A DNA stretch of 64,000 bases from CAZMGV01 sp964565925. GTDB lineage: Bacteria; JAGRBM01; JAHCIT01. Positions 25,001-34,959 of the stretch are shown piece by piece; position 1 is the first letter of the stretch, and each line of letters starts with the position of its first letter. The translations under genes and the position numbers were made by a program. The stretch lies in NCBI GenBank assembly GCA_964565925.1, contig CAZMGV010000004.1, positions 1 through 64,000 of the forward strand. The letters are read 5' to 3'. Below the pieces are notes generated by a model that was not told the origin of the DNA, searched no databases, and was given only the letters and a program-made list of their open reading frames with translations.

Positions 25001-26668
25001 CATGACCGGCACGGGGCCGATTCGTTCGACCTGCTCCTGCCGCTCTGGGCTGACCGTATCAAGGGGCCCGAGCGTACGCAGGGCATGTTCCCGCTCTACT
25101 ATTTCCGCCGCGACACGGAGAAGGAGAACCGGCGGCTCATGGTGCTGTGGGCCCATCCGGACAACCTCGCCCTTTATTCCCAGGAATCATCCCCCGGACT
25201 TGCATCGGCGAGGATGCTCCCCGTCTACGGCTACCGGTCCAATGACATCGAACACACCTTCGATCTCGGTATTCTGGGTACCGGTCAGTCCCGGTCGTCA
25301 CTCTTTGGCGATCGTTCGTCACCGGCAGAGCATACATCCCATTTCTTCCCGCTCTACGGGTATCTGGCCAAACCGGAACCGGAACCGGATGAAACGCAAC
25401 TGAACCTGATCGGGCTGGGAACCCCGGAAGGTTCCCTGTTCACCTACGCCCGATCACCGGCGAAAATCAGCTACCGGTTTTTCCCGCTCCTGAAACGGGA
25501 GAAGGACAATACTGCCGGGGAGAGCCGCTTTGGTGCACTGGGCCTTGGCGACCCGGACAGGTCGATGATCGGCTACGAATCGACACCCGCCGCGGTTCGG
25601 TCCCATTTTCTGCCGCTCTACGCCTACCGGTCCGATTTGAAAACGGGCGGGGGAAACCTGACCGGGCTGGGACTGGGATCACCGGAAACCTCGCTGCTGG
25701 ACTATTCGGCGACGGAGTCGAAATCCGCGTTCCGGTTTACGCCTCTGATCGGCCGGCGCCGCGACGAGAGCGCCGGGACCAGCGATACAGGCGTCATCGG
25801 ATTCGGGCGGCCGGACAATTCGATGTTCGGCTATGCGTCGTCGGCAAGAGCCTACCGGTACCACTTTTTCCCGCTCATCGGATACGCCCTCGACCGCGAA
25901 CTGGACGAACAGCAGCTGGGTATGATCGGACTTCCCGGGGCGAACCAGTCGATAGCCGGCTATGAAGCGAATCCGAAAGAAACCCGTTCTCATTTCTTCC
26001 CGGTTTACGGATACAGCACATCCCGTGAAACCGGAGCGACGCAGTTGGGGGCACTGGGTCTCGGGGATTCCGGCAAATCCCTCTTCGGATTCGAGCGCAC
26101 CCCCGCGCAGAGCCGGTCGCATTTCATTCCCCTGTTCGGATACAGCTCCGACCGTTCGACCGGCGGGAAAGCTCTCGGAGTGATAGGCCTCGGTATCCCG
26201 GAGGGTTCGCTCTTCGCCTACACCGATTCGTCCGCGGCAACGTCCTACCGGTTCGCCCTGCTTTTCGGTTACGAAAACAACCTGCAGAACGACACCCGTC
26301 ACCTTGCCGTGCTTGGGCTCGGATCGCCAGGCAAATCGCTTTATGGATATACCGGCACCGCCAGCGGGAGTTCCCACTACCTGTTCCCGTTCTATGCCTA
26401 CGAAAGAGACGGGACCGAAAAGAGCTGGAACGTGCTCTGGCTCCTGACACGCTACAAGGAAACGGCGGAAGCGGGCGGCGAATTCAGGTTCTGCTGGCGG
26501 CTGGTCTACAACCGGTCGACTTCGGAATCGCACCGGTTCGAAATCAACCCCTTTTATACCTACGACCGGGATCCGAAGCGCGGCACCTACTGGAGCGTTT
26601 TCGGCGGTCTGTTCGGGATAGAAACGCTCCCCGACGGGAAATCGCGGGTCCAGGTGTTCTGGAACTGA
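22073..26668 (+). CDS. Giant exported aromatic-repeat protein
   Basis: A 1,531-residue protein I cannot assign to a family. A signal peptide covers about residues 1-33 (LSWMGGVCIWIQPVALFAA). After an irregular start, seven direct repeats of about 54 residues run from about 282 to 659, each with strand-like motifs such as LVPFYYS, GYLFNYYWHD and PFWFR. An irregular part with the same P-[FLW]-[YW] motifs fills about 660-1040. Ten units of about 43 residues follow, at about 1043-1475, with RSHFFPLYGY, QLGALGLG and SLFGYE. The pattern of short aromatic strands separated by charged turns suggests a beta-propeller, solenoid or barrel on the outer surface. The start is ATG 22073. No partner gene is evident nearby. 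Confidence 0.85.
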   Translation: MRRKFFRSRKFLRLLSWMGGVCIWIQPVALFAADAAAPPATEVPPAPVIAPDTDKPARPDGPGEEISRPVTLWPIVFREKRVNQARTEVLWPMYSYQRDNRHERYTFHPFLYGKDADPANDHYHLWVFLGAVDSDRTGNKELFSIRPFYWSKETPENRYRIFLPLLWDIEGAKERNLHLWPFYGLHQDKERRYSDHWTLFPLFRYGSSADGTEQAVDAPFPFYRYERSPDRTTHWLAPAYGYFRDHDANWGWAGIYVWKNMSPDEETQAVVPVWINSVSSGEKTTLFIPAYYRLAATDGTRSRGYAGLYFWSDSPGRDLTGIAPVWIHSHETEGGVDSRWIIPLYFSTTREAEKAGQGYLLNYYWHDRDGRHTQAVVPFWFHGSDETTGYSNSLVPPLYYSSSDTTRDEHQGYLFNYYWHDRQKERYSSLFPFWFRQRNGDDGLRSDALVPFYYSMTDPANAGNQGYLLGYYWHDWKEGGSRGALPFWYRFHDDRNGIRSHFIAPAYFSSQNIPDEESHGFLGPYFWKNRQKVRRQGVPPFWFHIQGDPEGTDSNLLLPFYYSGHNTPEKESRGFLFNYYWHDHQSESAWGLAPLWNRNTDSEHERESSLFVPFYFSQHDGQKGTDAGYLFTYFWNTDGNDSSRLLLPIWYRQQGENLSTHLIVPLYFSRKTPERETTFITPLYSDWQTPRYRLRMLPPVALDYQEANWGWSLAAPVFYRYRSGKYSMRTVMPFYLNWEDTGTSEAFSYYFPFYGEYERADESSRQLVLFPMYSHVEHRPDNGREWDVVWPFFHYGKSDKNQSLRLLPVYWHEAAPERAFTIGFPLYWNFDSGDRKYEFLFPYGGRYRRGDWYDRQIHAGGLYTSVRNDHKRMTVANGLFGVYRSVEKPDMNESWLMPFYYHYSDPASSRTFGSLALLPPYWIDRKDQTHETFHIWPFYGQARNGTYHETSALWPLFRYGSDETEDRTKVNALLFFHDRHGADSFDLLLPLWADRIKGPERTQGMFPLYYFRRDTEKENRRLMVLWAHPDNLALYSQESSPGLASARMLPVYGYRSNDIEHTFDLGILGTGQSRSSLFGDRSSPAEHTSHFFPLYGYLAKPEPEPDETQLNLIGLGTPEGSLFTYARSPAKISYRFFPLLKREKDNTAGESRFGALGLGDPDRSMIGYESTPAAVRSHFLPLYAYRSDLKTGGGNLTGLGLGSPETSLLDYSATESKSAFRFTPLIGRRRDESAGTSDTGVIGFGRPDNSMFGYASSARAYRYHFFPLIGYALDRELDEQQLGMIGLPGANQSIAGYEANPKETRSHFFPVYGYSTSRETGATQLGALGLGDSGKSLFGFERTPAQSRSHFIPLFGYSSDRSTGGKALGVIGLGIPEGSLFAYTDSSAATSYRFALLFGYENNLQNDTRHLAVLGLGSPGKSLYGYTGTASGSSHYLFPFYAYERDGTEKSWNVLWLLTRYKETAEAGGEFRFCWRLVYNRSTSESHRFEINPFYTYDRDPKRGTYWSVFGGLFGIETLPDGKSRVQVFWN

Positions 26669-26672
26669 GAGG

Positions 26673-27860
26673 TCAGTTCCACGCCCGGCGCAGGATCCCC
26701 AGCACGTCGCCGTAGTCGGCCTCTTCCGGATTGAAGGAAAGCGAACCGTCGTCGAGCGACATACGGGCCAGCTGTTCCAGCTGGTCCTCGCGGACCTTGC
26801 CGGTCTCCTTGAGCGTGCGCGGGAGCCCGCACTTGCCATGCAAAATGTCGCGGAATTTGCGGATCGACCGGATCGCCTCGGACGCCCGGCGGTCCGCCGG
26901 CGTGCGGGCGTAGACATCCGCGCCCTCCAGATACAGCAGCAGCTCGCCGATCGCGTCGCTTCGGGCGCCCAGGTTGTACTCGAGCACATAGGGAAGCATG
27001 AGGCTCATGCAGGTGCCGTGATGCATGTGGCAGACGGCGCCCAGCTGGTGGCCGATGGCATGGACGAGCCCGCACATGGAGTTCGAGAACGCGATACCGG
27101 CCATGGTCGCCGCCTGCGCGAGTTCGAACCGCCCCTCGGCGTCAGCGGGAGTATCGAGAACTTTCGGAAGATTCGTCGCGATCTTGCGAATCGCCGCCGA
27201 GGCATACGCATCGCTCACCGGATTTTTGCCGAGACAGGTAAACGCCTCGATCGAATGGGTCATGGCGTCCATCGCCGTGGCCGCCGTGAGCAAAGGCGGC
27301 AGCGACATCGTCATTCTCGGATCGATCACCGCCCAGGTGGGCAGCAGAAACGGCGACGCGAAGGCGAGCTTTACGCCCTTCTCCTTGTCCGCCACGACGG
27401 CGACAAGCGTCACTTCGGAACCCGTCCCCGCCGTCGTCGGGATCACCGCCATGGGACGCAGCGGTTTCTTGAGCGAGCCGGCGCCGGCATACTTGTGAAG
27501 GTCGCTGCCGCCCTCCGCGACGAGAATATTCAACCCCTTGCTGGTATCGATCACGGAACCGCCGCCGACGGCGATGATCGAATCGCACCCGCTCCTGCGG
27601 TAAAGGTCCGCCGCCTCGGCGACGACCGACGTGCTCGAATCGGGTGGGACCGAATCGTACACGGGCAGGTCGTTCACTCCGGCTTCCGTCAGCGATTTCA
27701 GGACGATGTCCAGCAGGCCGGCGGCGCGAACCCCCTTGTCCGTCACCACGAGCGGCTTGTGGCAGTCGCGGGATTTCAGCTCGTGCGGCAGGTGATCGAG
27801 CGCACTCATGCCCGCGATCATTTTTACCGGACAGTAGAACTCGTAGAATGCTCCGCTCAC
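26673..27860 (-). CDS. Iron-containing alcohol dehydrogenase (group III)
   Basis: A 395-residue NAD(P)-dependent dehydrogenase of the iron-activated type. It has the nucleotide-binding GGGSVIDTSK near residue 98, TTAGTGSEVT near 140 and metal ligands in DAMTHSIEAF and GLVHAIGHQLGAVCHMHHG, which give the usual Asp and three histidines. The family oxidises or reduces simple alcohols, aldehydes or lactaldehyde-type compounds; the substrate is not deducible. It starts at GTG with a GGGAG site, overlapping the SCP2-like gene's stop by four bases, so the two are translationally coupled. Its stop lies four bases from the end of the giant repeat gene, which converges on it. Confidence 0.92.
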   Translation of the reverse strand: MSGAFYEFYCPVKMIAGMSALDHLPHELKSRDCHKPLVVTDKGVRAAGLLDIVLKSLTEAGVNDLPVYDSVPPDSSTSVVAEAADLYRRSGCDSIIAVGGGSVIDTSKGLNILVAEGGSDLHKYAGAGSLKKPLRPMAVIPTTAGTGSEVTLVAVVADKEKGVKLAFASPFLLPTWAVIDPRMTMSLPPLLTAATAMDAMTHSIEAFTCLGKNPVSDAYASAAIRKIATNLPKVLDTPADAEGRFELAQAATMAGIAFSNSMCGLVHAIGHQLGAVCHMHHGTCMSLMLPYVLEYNLGARSDAIGELLLYLEGADVYARTPADRRASEAIRSIRKFRDILHGKCGLPRTLKETGKVREDQLEQLARMSLDDGSLSFNPEEADYGDVLGILRRAWN

Positions 27861-28432
27861 GCCTGGTCTCCCTTCATCGACATGGCCGCCACATCTCCGT
27901 ATATTTTTGCCGCCAGGCGGGCCTTCTGCACGACCGGAACCGGATCGTACCGTTTCACCGCCCGTCTGGCGATCGCCTCGGGCAGGATGATCGACTGCAG
28001 GCGGTTAAGTATCCTCACCATGCGCATCGCCCACGCGATATCCCCGTCCACGACCATCCGGTTGTTGGCGAACGCCCGCACGGTGCCTTCCTGAAAACTG
28101 AGCACAAGGAACGCATGCCGGACGTGCTTGAACTGGATCGACAGGTCCGGACGGCCCGGGGCCGTGTCCATCTCGAAAGCGCGCTCCGCGTTCAGGCGCA
28201 ACCGCACCGACGGCCCGTCAGGCAGTGTGATCATCTCGAAACGGAATCCGCCCGGGAATCCTTCCAGCTCGGACTGTACCGATTCGTCGTGCCGGGTCAG
28301 CGAGATGAGCCCGCGGCCCATCACCACCATCATGATTTCGACATAGGTCCGGACCGCACCGGAAGCGGCCGGATCAAGTGCCCGGGCGGCCAGCGCCCGG
28401 ATCTGCGTTTCAATCAGCGAAGGTGTTTCCAT
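27857..28432 (-). CDS. SCP2-like lipid-binding protein
   Basis: A 191-residue protein without signal peptide or membrane segments. The central part resembles the SCP2 sterol-carrier fold: a strand RLRLNAERAFEM, then LSIQFKHVRHAFLVLSFQEG and a helix FANNRMVVDGDIAWAMRMVR. In such proteins the fold makes a lipid-binding tunnel. The assignment comes from pattern, not from an invariant motif. It is the first gene of a two-gene unit with the iron alcohol dehydrogenase, which it overlaps by four bases. It is transcribed away from the broken WS/DGAT gene across a gap that holds a nested palindrome, suggesting joint control of lipid-related genes. Confidence 0.6.
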   Translation of the reverse strand: METPSLIETQIRALAARALDPAASGAVRTYVEIMMVVMGRGLISLTRHDESVQSELEGFPGGFRFEMITLPDGPSVRLRLNAERAFEMDTAPGRPDLSIQFKHVRHAFLVLSFQEGTVRAFANNRMVVDGDIAWAMRMVRILNRLQSIILPEAIARRAVKRYDPVPVVQKARLAAKIYGDVAAMSMKGDQA

Positions 28433-28564
28433 GCTTCAGGTTCCCGCAAAACCAGTAGATGGCAGACGTTATCCCGGTCGCCAATCGGTATCCAGTTTCA
28501 GCCCCAAAAAAGCGGGCTCCGGGCAGACACAGGAGAGGCCCAAACTGGACAAAGATCGTCCCGA

Positions 28565-28605
28565 ATGACCGATATTACAGAGTCTGTACTGGAATATTCG
28601 GTCAT
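28565..28605. promoter_or_regulatory. Nested palindrome, likely operator
   Basis: Perfect 8-base arms ATGACCGA (28565-28572) and TCGGTCAT (28598-28605), extended by ATT/AAT, flank a second perfect palindrome ACAGAGTCTGT (28577-28587). It lies in the 220-base divergent gap between the SCP2-like gene and the WS/DGAT gene, 48 bases before the latter's start. The form suits a dimeric regulator such as TetR; two TetR genes lie 7-8 kb away. Confidence 0.6.
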
Positions 28606-28652
28606 GCGGAAACACACTTGCGGTATCGTCGCCAGAGACCGGAGATTACCCT

Positions 28653-30038
28653 TTGAGCGAAAAGCGCCTGACGCCATCCGACGCCATGTTCCTCTACGGC
28701 GAAACCCGCGAGACGATGATGCACGTGGGCTCCCTGCTTATCTTCACGCCGCCGCCGGACGCCAGGCCGGACTTTCTCCGTGACCTGGTGACCGAGATGA
28801 AGGAATCCCATGAAGTCCTTCCCCCCTGGAATCTGAAACTGCGTACGCCGGAATTTCTCCTGAACCCGGTCCAGTCGTGGATCGAGGAGAAAAACGTCGA
28901 CATCGATTATCATGTGAGGCGGCTGGCGCTTCCGTCCCCCTGCGATGAACGCGAACTCGGGATTCTCGTCTCAAGACTGCACAGCAACTCGCTCGACTTT
29001 CATCATCCGCCGTGGGAAGCGCATATTATCGAAGGGCTGGAGGGCGGGCGTTTCGCGATTTACGTCAAGATCCATCATTCGCTCGTGGACGGGTTTACCG
29101 GTTCGCGGATACTCGCCCGGAGTTTCTCCACCACTCCCGACGACCGGCAAAAGCCGCTGTTCTTTTCGCTGCCCGCGCCGGAAAGGCCGGCATCGGCTAA
29201 CGGCGCCCCGGAAACCGGCCTCGAATCGGTTCTGTCCGCGCTGCGGAACCAGTATAACGCCGCAAAACAGGTGGGCCGGGAACTGCTCAACATCGCCGAA
29301 GGCAAGGAGAATGACGTCGTCCTGCCGTTTCAGGCGCCGATGAGCATCCTGAACGGCCGGGTCAGCCGGAACCGGCGCTTCGCCACCCAGTAGTATTCGC
29401 TCCCGCGGCTGAAGGCTGTGGCCAAGGCGTCGGATGGTACGCTTAACGATGTGATCGTGGCGATTTCATCGGGGAGTCTGCGGCGTTTCCTCATCGAAAT
29501 GGACGCCCTTCCCGCGGAACCGCTGATTGCGATGATACCGGTCAACATCCGTCCGAAGGACGACCCCGGCGGCGGTAATGCCGTCGGTTCCCTGCTGGTG
29601 AATCTCGCCACCGATATTGCGGACCCGCTCGAACGGCTCCATGCCATCAGGCAGTCCGCCCGTCATGCCAAGGCCCAGCTTCACGGCATGTCCAAGGACG
29701 CCATCATCCAGTTCAGCGCGCTGCAGATGTCACCGATTCTGTTACAGCAGGTGACCGGAACGCTTGGCCGCGTACGTCCGCCTTTCAACGTGACCATCTC
29801 GAATGTGCCGGGTCCGGAAAAGCCCCTCTACTTCCGCGGCGCAAGGCTCCAGGCCAGCTATCCGCTTTCCATCCCGTACCACGGTCAGGCGTTCAATATC
29901 ACCTGCACCAGCTATGCCGGGACGATGAACTTCGGATTCACCGGATGCCGCGACAGTATGCCGCACCTGCAGCGCCTGGCGGTCTATACCGGCGAAGCGC
30001 TCGAAGAACTGGAAGCCGCACTGGCAAGGCGGAACTAG
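28653..30038 (+). pseudogene. WS/DGAT-type acyltransferase interrupted by one TAG codon
   Basis: Read through, this is a 461-codon wax ester synthase/diacylglycerol acyltransferase. The HHxxxDG active site is present as IHHSLVDG near residue 141, with PPWEAHIIEGL before it and the family segments NDVIVAISSGSLRRFL, MIPVNIRP and FNVTISNVPGP after it. A single in-frame TAG at 29391-29393 follows RRFATQ. The next codons continue the same frame without shift (YSLPRLKAVAKASDG), so one base change explains the break. TAG is an ordinary stop elsewhere in the window, so recoding is unlikely. The gene is either recently inactivated or carries a sequence error. The start is TTG with a GGAG site. Confidence 0.85.
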
Positions 30039-30062
30039 CGCGGGAGAAGTTCCGGCGGGACG

Positions 30063-32453
30063 CTACAGATGGGAAACGATCAGGCGAGCCTTTTCGTTTC
30101 CGGTGACCGCCGCAATCCTTCGCAACAGGTCGTCGGCCGAAAACGGTTTCTGCAGGAACTCCACGTTTGAGTCTTCGCCGTATCCTGCCCGGCTGTTGTC
30201 CTGATCGTAACCGCTCATCAGGATCACCGGCACGTTCCTGTCGATCTCCCGTATCCTGGCGAGCGCATCGGCGCCGCCCATGACCGGCATCGTGAGATCC
30301 AGCAGCACGCAATTGATGGCGCCCCTGTTTTTCGCAAACAGGCTGACCGCCTCCGCCCCGTCGCAGGCCTCGAGGATCGTCATCCCGTGCCGCTGAAGGA
30401 TCCGTCGTGCCAGCGAGCGGTTCAGTTCCTCGTCATCCACGACCAGAACCGTACAGTCGGCCGCCGGCGACGGGTTTTTGCGCGCCGCCGCCGACAGGCC
30501 GGCAGGCTGGCGGACCGCCTCCCCGAGCGGGAAAAAGATCCGGAAAGTGGTCCCCTTTCCCGGCTCGCTCGTAACCGACACGGCCCCGCCGTGGGAACGG
30601 ACAATCCCGAGGATGAAAGCGAGCCCCAGACCGTGGCCTTTCGGCTTCGTCGTGAAGAACGGATCGAAAATCCGGGGGAGCGTGCTCTGCGGGATTCCCG
30701 CGCCCGTATCCGAGATCTGAACGACGACATAAGACATCGGCCCGAGGTCCCCGAACCGGGCGCCGGGGGTGGCCAGAGTCTCGCTGTATTCCATCACCCG
30801 CGTGGAAACAGCGACCGCACCGGGATTGCTGCCGATGGATTCGGCCGCATTGGTAATGAGATTCAGAATGACCTGCCGGACCTGGCTTCCGTCCAGATTC
30901 GCCACGACGGGAGCGCTTGAAAGGTCCATGTTCAGCTGGACGTTCGCCGGCAGCGCGATCCGGAGCAGCCGCGCCATTTCCTGGATCAGTTCGTTCAGGT
31001 TCTGCGCCTTCTTGTCGGAGGCGGAATGTCCCACGAACGCCAGCAGCTGGCGGACGATTTCCGCTGACCGCGAGGCGGCGATTTCAATATCGCGCACCGC
31101 TTCCTGAAGCGGCGAATCGGCCGGCAGGTCTTTCTGCAGAAGTCCCGCCTGCCCGAGGATCGGATTCAGGAGATTGTTAAAATCGTGCGCGATGCCGCCT
31201 GCGAGAATGCCCAGGCTTTCCAGCCGCTGCTTTTCGCGGATACGGACGTCCATCTCCTGCCGCTCCTGATCGGCGCGGCGTCTGGCCGTCACGTCGGTCG
31301 CGATCAGGATCGCCCGCCCGGGATCGCTGCCAAGCGGCGCGATCCGGTTCTCGAACCACACGGTCCCGTCAGGCTGGTCATAGCAGGTCTCGACACGCTG
31401 CTCGCGGTTTTCACTGAACACCCGGGTTAACGCTTCCGCCAGATTCCGGCCGTAAGGTTCAGGAATCATCATCGTCACCTGACGGCCGACGACTTTCTCC
31501 ATTTTGCTGCCCGGAAGCACCCGGTTGATCTTCTCGATCCGCCCTTCCCTGTCGATCACCATGATAAAATCCGGAGCGCTCTGGAACAGGGACTCCCAGT
31601 TCATCTCGGACCGGGACTTGCCGTCGATGGCGATCTGGAGCTCACGGGTCCTGACGGCGACACGGGTCTCCAGATCCCGGCTGGCCTGTCCCAGTTCGGC
31701 CAGCGCGGACGCCAGCGAAGCTTCCCGGTCCCGCCAGAGCGAGACGACGTACATGAAAATCAGCAGCGCCGTGATGAGCATCGACAGGAGCAGGGCCCGT
31801 AACTCCCAGTTCGGATGCATGAACGCGTCCAGATTTTTCGCCCCGGAATAGACCGGCGCGTAACCCGGGAAACCCGGCAGCACTCCTGCCGCCGAGCTTT
31901 CAATAATGACGGCGGCAAGCCCCAGACCCGTAATCACCGGGATCCAGTCGACAATAATCAGGAGCAGAAGCGTGACGGCAGCGATCGTCAGCCACAGAAA
32001 CGTATTGAACGGTTCGTAAAGCGCGGTCGCCAAGCCGAGATTGACGTACCAGAGGATACTGGTGGTGTAGAGGAACCATTTCGCCGGACGTCCGGTCCGC
32101 CAGAACCACATCCCGGCGGCAAGCAGGAACACCCAGGGAACCGTCCGGTAAAGTTCCACCCGGTCCCGGAAGTCCGCCGTCTCGGCGGAAAGCGACAGCG
32201 CCTCGGCATTATGCCGTGCGAGCCAGATATAGGCAGGCTGGAAGAACAGTGTCGGAACGATAATCAGCAGTGCGCGGGCGGAATCAGACCACTCCAGTGG
32301 ACTGCCGACCCACCGGGTGATCCGACTGAATATTGCCCGCTTCGATTCCGTATACGTATCTCGCGTAGTTATCCGCCGATTGTGCGCGGATGATATCACA
32401 GAAACGGCCGTTTGGGACCTCTCAATACCCCGAAAGGGCAGCGAACCGGTCAC
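30063..32453 (-). CDS. Membrane hybrid sensor histidine kinase with PAS and receiver domains
   Basis: A 796-residue hybrid kinase. About six N-terminal membrane helices (residues 58-265) are followed by a short coiled coil, a PAS domain (about 285-400, SAPDFIMVIDREGRIEKIN), a HisKA helix with the phosphoacceptor in GGIAHDFNN near residue 422, an HATPase domain (NLITNAAES, DTGAGIP, GHGLGL) and a C-terminal receiver with Asp near 718 in LLDLTMPVMGG. The membrane part begins RWVGSPLEWS, very similar to EWIGGSLEWS in the kinase at 38361, so the two are related sensors. The GTG start at 32453 overlaps the acyl-CoA dehydrogenase end; a GTG at 32399 is an alternative. No dedicated response regulator is adjacent. 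Confidence 0.87.
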   Translation of the reverse strand: MTGSLPFRGIERSQTAVSVISSAHNRRITTRDTYTESKRAIFSRITRWVGSPLEWSDSARALLIIVPTLFFQPAYIWLARHNAEALSLSAETADFRDRVELYRTVPWVFLLAAGMWFWRTGRPAKWFLYTTSILWYVNLGLATALYEPFNTFLWLTIAAVTLLLLIIVDWIPVITGLGLAAVIIESSAAGVLPGFPGYAPVYSGAKNLDAFMHPNWELRALLLSMLITALLIFMYVVSLWRDREASLASALAELGQASRDLETRVAVRTRELQIAIDGKSRSEMNWESLFQSAPDFIMVIDREGRIEKINRVLPGSKMEKVVGRQVTMMIPEPYGRNLAEALTRVFSENREQRVETCYDQPDGTVWFENRIAPLGSDPGRAILIATDVTARRRADQERQEMDVRIREKQRLESLGILAGGIAHDFNNLLNPILGQAGLLQKDLPADSPLQEAVRDIEIAASRSAEIVRQLLAFVGHSASDKKAQNLNELIQEMARLLRIALPANVQLNMDLSSAPVVANLDGSQVRQVILNLITNAAESIGSNPGAVAVSTRVMEYSETLATPGARFGDLGPMSYVVVQISDTGAGIPQSTLPRIFDPFFTTKPKGHGLGLAFILGIVRSHGGAVSVTSEPGKGTTFRIFFPLGEAVRQPAGLSAAARKNPSPAADCTVLVVDDEELNRSLARRILQRHGMTILEACDGAEAVSLFAKNRGAINCVLLDLTMPVMGGADALARIREIDRNVPVILMSGYDQDNSRAGYGEDSNVEFLQKPFSADDLLRRIAAVTGNEKARLIVSHL

Positions 32454-33570
32454 GGTGGAACCGGGGAGAACCCAGGTGCTGCTCCAGAACCCTTGCCCGC
32501 TTCAGGTAAAATCCGATCTCATGCTCGTCAGTCACGCCGATGCCGCCGTGCATCTGGACCGCTTCGCTGCTGACCAGCCTGAACGTGTCGGAAACCTGCA
32601 CCTTCGCCGCACTGACAATCGAGGCGGCATCGGGCCGCTGCTCGTCGAGCGCGGTGAACGCCTCCCGCACCAGCGACCGGGAGAGTTCCACTTCGCAGAA
32701 CATCTGCGCCGCCCGGTGCTGAAGCGCCTGGAAACTCCCGATCGGCACGCCGAACTGGGTCCTGACCTTGAGGTATTCGAGGGTACGCTCGAACGCATCG
32801 CACAGGGCGCCGAGCATTTCGGCCACGATTCCGGCGCGGCCGGCATCGAGTATCCGGTTCAGCAGTTCCCACCCTCCGTCTAACGGCCCGAGCACATGGG
32901 TCGCCGGAACCTCCGCGCCGCCGAACTCGACGTCCGCCCATCCGCGGCTGTCGGCCGTCCAGAGCCGTTTGCGATTGACGCCTTTAGCGTCTCCCTTCAC
33001 CAGAAACAGCGAGATACCGTTTGTATCCGCCGGATTCGATTGGCCGCCCGCCGTCCGTGCCGAGATAACCAGCCAGTCGGCTACCTGGCCGTCCGCCACC
33101 CATACCTTTTTACCTGTAAGGCGGTAGCCCGACGCCGTTTTCTCGGCCTTGGTCGCCACGCCGGAAGGGTTGTGGTGGGGGCCTTCGTCGACCGCCAGGG
33201 CCACGACGGTCTTCCCGGCGGCAACGCCTGGAAGCACCTCTTTCTGGACACCCTCGTGCGCCCCTTTCAGAAGCGCCGTCGCACCGGCGAGTGCCGTACT
33301 CCAGAGCGGCGACGCGACGAGCTGGCGGCCCATCTCTTCCAGAATCACGCCGAGTTCCTGATAACCCAGCCCCGCTCCGCCAAACGATTCGGGCACCAGT
33401 ATGCCGGCCCATCCGAGGCCGCCCATCTCACGCCAGAGATCGGCCGAGTAACCGGTCGGGTCTTTTGAATCCCTGAGTTTGCGAAGCTGTTCGACCGGCG
33501 CCTTGGCTTTCACCAGCTTCCGGGCCTGATCGCGGAACTGCATCTGATCGTCGGTGAGTACGAGCGCCAT
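32422..33570 (-). CDS. Acyl-CoA dehydrogenase, second subunit type
   Basis: A 382-residue FAD-dependent acyl-CoA dehydrogenase. It has the helical N-terminal domain, a middle beta domain (KVWVADGQVADWLVISART) and a C-terminal helical domain ending HGGIGVTDEHEIGFYLKRA, which matches the FAD-binding QMHGG-x-G signature. The substitution pattern at the catalytic-base position cannot be judged by eye. It follows the other dehydrogenase (33572-34780) with one base between them, so they are co-translated. Paired genes like these often form heteromeric enzymes in steroid or unusual-acyl-CoA oxidation, which is inference here. Confidence 0.92.
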   Translation of the reverse strand: MALVLTDDQMQFRDQARKLVKAKAPVEQLRKLRDSKDPTGYSADLWREMGGLGWAGILVPESFGGAGLGYQELGVILEEMGRQLVASPLWSTALAGATALLKGAHEGVQKEVLPGVAAGKTVVALAVDEGPHHNPSGVATKAEKTASGYRLTGKKVWVADGQVADWLVISARTAGGQSNPADTNGISLFLVKGDAKGVNRKRLWTADSRGWADVEFGGAEVPATHVLGPLDGGWELLNRILDAGRAGIVAEMLGALCDAFERTLEYLKVRTQFGVPIGSFQALQHRAAQMFCEVELSRSLVREAFTALDEQRPDAASIVSAAKVQVSDTFRLVSSEAVQMHGGIGVTDEHEIGFYLKRARVLEQHLGSPRFHRDRFAALSGY

Positions 33571-33571
33571 G

Positions 33572-34780
<1,209 letters not shown>

Positions 34781-34959
34781 GGTGTCAGTTCCCTTCGGAC
34801 CGGTTGAGTATCGGACCCGCATTCTTACCAGTAGATCCGCCCGTGGGAAGGCCCGGCTTGACGGTGCCGGAGGGCGTCAGTAGAAAGCGGCCTCCGGTCA
34901 GCGGCCCGTTTATCTTCTGCCGTCTGGTGCCGTCTGGCCGGTCCGTGAAACGAGAGTCA

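Noticed and set aside
23921..26989. Long minus-strand open frames inside the giant repeat gene
   Set aside because: Repetition in the sense gene keeps antisense frames open; they show the reverse of the same repeat and no independent start signals.
29391..29393. TAG as a recoded (pyrrolysine or suppressed) codon
   Set aside because: Other genes in the window end at TAG and no recoding signal or suppressor tRNA is visible, so a simple nonsense change or sequence error is more likely.
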